A stretch of 7,159 nt of DNA from Bryobacteraceae bacterium (lineage in GTDB: Bacteria > Acidobacteriota > Terriglobia > Bryobacterales > Bryobacteraceae). The first letter of the stretch is position 1, and every line of letters begins with the position of its first letter. Under the pieces are notes generated by a model, which had not been told where the DNA came from, ran no database searches, and was given only the letters and a program-made list of their open reading frames with translations. A program made the translations under genes and the position numbers. Of this stretch, positions 6,205 through 7,159 are shown one piece after another. The stretch lies in NCBI GenBank assembly GCA_030039005.1, contig JASHQT010000285.1, positions 1 through 7,159 on the forward strand, written 5' to 3'.

Positions 6205-6616
6205 ACTTGGCATCCGGCGGCGGACCTTCGGGTCCCGACGACCCCAGGAATATCTTCTTTCCGCCGGGGAAGGTGATGTCGCGGCCGTTGGCGCGATGCG
6301 ATCCGTCCTTGGCCTGGTAGCCTTCAAAGATGACGTCCGTTCCGATCGGAATGTCGCTCTTGTGGAATCCGTGGCGAATCAGCGCGTTGGGCGAGCCGCC
6401 TTCGATCGCCCATTCCGTCGTGGTCCCGTCGGGGTTCTTCACGGCGACGTGGAACCACGCGTGCGGGTTGACCATCTCAATCTTTACGACCTTCCCCTCC
6501 AAATGGACGGGTTTGTTGACGTCGAATTCGGCGGTGAAAGCGTGGTGTGCGAACAGCGGGAGCGCCATGAGAAGCACTCCGGCAGCAGCGGTGGTGAAAC
6601 CGACTTTGGTTTTCAT
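6203..6616 (-). CDS. Small exported DUF6152-type protein (137 aa)
   Basis: The function is unknown. I assign it to the DUF6152 type from its overall pattern: a short signal peptide ending in AHH, an F-x-A-E-FD segment, then V-x-L-x-GKVV-x-I-E-x-x-NPHAWFHV and a W-x-IE-GGSPN-x-L block. Here the signal peptide is residues 1-23 (MKTKVGFTTAAAG, then a hydrophobic stretch). If cleavage is after LFA, the mature protein begins with H24-H25. Further histidines are H52 and H56 in NPHAWFH, and H82, H85 and H107. There is no cysteine. The frame is open upstream to 7096, but that would cover the divergent oxygenase gene and bury the signal peptide, so the ATG at 6616 is preferred. No Shine-Dalgarno sequence precedes it; a perfect -10 box lies 11-16 nt upstream. 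It is the first gene of the operon with paralog C, the esterase and the LolA-like protein. I recall DUF6152 genes often lying beside this exported family in Acidobacteriota. Confidence 0.88.
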   Translation of the reverse strand: MKTKVGFTTAAAGVLLMALPLFAHHAFTAEFDVNKPVHLEGKVVKIEMVNPHAWFHVAVKNPDGTTTEWAIEGGSPNALIRHGFHKSDIPIGTDVIFEGYQAKDGSHRANGRDITFPGGKKIFLGSSGPEGPPPDAK

Positions 6617-6626
6617 GGCTGTCTTG

Positions 6627-6655
6627 ATTATATTGCACGAATTCTTCGCTGTCGC
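6627..6655 (-). promoter_or_regulatory. Putative sigma-70-type promoter of the four-gene operon
   Basis: On the minus strand a perfect TATAAT lies at 6632-6627, with GCGACA at 6655-6650 as a -35 (four of six match TTGACA) and a 17-bp spacer. Transcription would start near 6620, only about four nt before the ATG at 6616, so the message would be nearly leaderless. This fits the absence of a ribosome binding site there. The -35 is only fair, so a different upstream promoter is possible. Confidence 0.5.
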
Positions 6656-6700
6656 CCCGCTGTTATCACCCGATGCTATGATCTCGAAGGAAAGCGCACC

Positions 6701-7159
6701 GTGAGCACCACCACCCAAACCGAAATCGCCACCGGCGGCGTCGAAGCCGAGATTCTGTATCTGGCCCCCGATTCCACCCTCAACCGGCGCTTCGTCGCTC
6801 CCGGCATCGATGTCAACACCGGCCGCTTTGAGCCGCATCGCGTTTTGATCCGCGACGGACGCCCGGTCCAGAGCCAGTTTTCGCTCGATAAGCACGGATT
6901 TACCCTGGCTCGTCACCATAGTGCGATTGCCGATTTCACCGATAAGGCCGCGGTTGGCGCCGCATATCCGGCGGAAGTGATCGAAATTATCAAAAATCTC
7001 ACGGGCGCCGATCTCGTGGTTCTGCTCGGATCGGTGGTCCGCACTGCCGACGCGACCGCCGGCGGAAAAACGCAGCCGCCCGCCACCGACGCGCACGTCG
7101 ATTTTACTCCCTCGCGCGCGGCCGCTTACGCGGAGCGCGTTTATCGCCAGACCGTGCCG
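6701..7159 (+). CDS. CmcJ/NvfI-type Fe(II)/2-oxoglutarate-dependent oxygenase (N-terminal 153 aa, runs off the window)
   Basis: Members use Fe(II), O2 and usually 2-oxoglutarate to hydroxylate, desaturate or peroxidise natural products (CmcJ in cephamycin biosynthesis, NvfI in novofumigatonin). The start is GTG at 6701, preceded by GAAGGAAAG with AAGG ending 10 nt upstream; no other in-frame start lies nearby. Translation gives the typical N-terminal layout: ILYLAP (18-23), a G-RFEPHRVLIRDGRP block (41-55), QFSLDKHGFTLARHHSAIADF (59-79), YPAEVIEIIKNLTGADLVVLLGSVVR (89-114), then AHVDFTPSRAAAYAERVY (131-148). HVD at 132-134 is the HxD half of the iron-binding facial triad. The second histidine should lie beyond the window. 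There is no signal peptide, so it is cytoplasmic. The gene is divergent from the exported operon across 84 bp. The family call is firm; the substrate is unknown. Total length should be around 270-300 aa, so about half is seen. Confidence 0.85.
   Translation, partial: MSTTTQTEIATGGVEAEILYLAPDSTLNRRFVAPGIDVNTGRFEPHRVLIRDGRPVQSQFSLDKHGFTLARHHSAIADFTDKAAVGAAYPAEVIEIIKNLTGADLVVLLGSVVRTADATAGGKTQPPATDAHVDFTPSRAAAYAERVYRQTVP

Noticed and set aside
6193..6327. In-frame N-terminal extension of paralog C
   Set aside because: It overlaps the DUF6152 gene. The AGGAGG at 6204-6199 and the signal peptide mark 6192.
6677..6682. TATGAT as a plus-strand -10 box for the oxygenase
   Set aside because: No acceptable -35 lies 15-19 bp upstream, and the implied transcript start would fall on the ribosome binding site. 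The oxygenase promoter is left unassigned.
6678..6704. Mini-frame ATG to TGA (MISKESAP) overlapping the GTG start of the oxygenase
   Set aside because: Eight codons without its own ribosome binding site. A leader-peptide role cannot be supported from the sequence.
6617..7096. Upstream extension of the DUF6152 frame to 297 aa
   Set aside because: It would overlap the divergent oxygenase gene, and the clear signal peptide would become internal. The ATG at 6616 explains the sequence better.

Overview
The window is high-GC bacterial DNA (roughly 60% GC by eye). It looks like a soil or sediment Acidobacteriota genome, with the Solibacter/Bryobacter type as my best guess. The grounds are the dense, Sec-exported, poorly characterised protein families, the DUF6152-type protein, and the LolA-like protein of a kind I associate with that phylum. 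This is a judgement from protein style; no rRNA or marker gene is present. I see no mobile element, CRISPR array, tRNA or rRNA.

Layout. Almost everything is on the minus strand, so it is best read from right to left. A tight operon starts at about 6616. A small exported DUF6152-type protein (6203-6616) is followed after 10 nt by an exported 376-aa protein with WG-x-PD and GH-F/W-x-x-x-TLVV motifs (5062-6192, here called paralog C). This overlaps by one base, in a TGATG junction, a secreted type-B carboxylesterase (3542-5062). After a 10-nt gap comes a secreted two-part LolA-like protein (2251-3531). A clear intrinsic terminator at 2204-2227 closes this unit. A second minus-strand unit then carries two more paralogs of the 376-aa protein: a short form of 279 aa (1306-2145, paralog B) and a full form of 394 aa (62-1246, paralog A). 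The first nine codons plus two bases of another gene with a signal-peptide-like start lie at 1-29. On the plus strand, divergent from the DUF6152 gene across an 84-bp intergenic region, begins a CmcJ/NvfI-type Fe(II)/2-oxoglutarate oxygenase (6701 to beyond the right edge).

How the parts may work together. Every complete protein has an N-terminal signal peptide, so this is an extracytoplasmic module: an ester hydrolase, a small His-rich exported protein, a LolA-like protein, and three divergent copies of one uncharacterised exported family. The mature forms of the three paralogs share one invariant Cys pair, and two of them have no other cysteine, which suggests a structural disulfide. The divergent oxygenase is cytoplasmic by sequence (no signal peptide). 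One reading is hydrolysis and handling of an ester-bearing natural product outside the cell and its oxidation inside. That is inference from neighbourhood only; no substrate can be read from the sequence.
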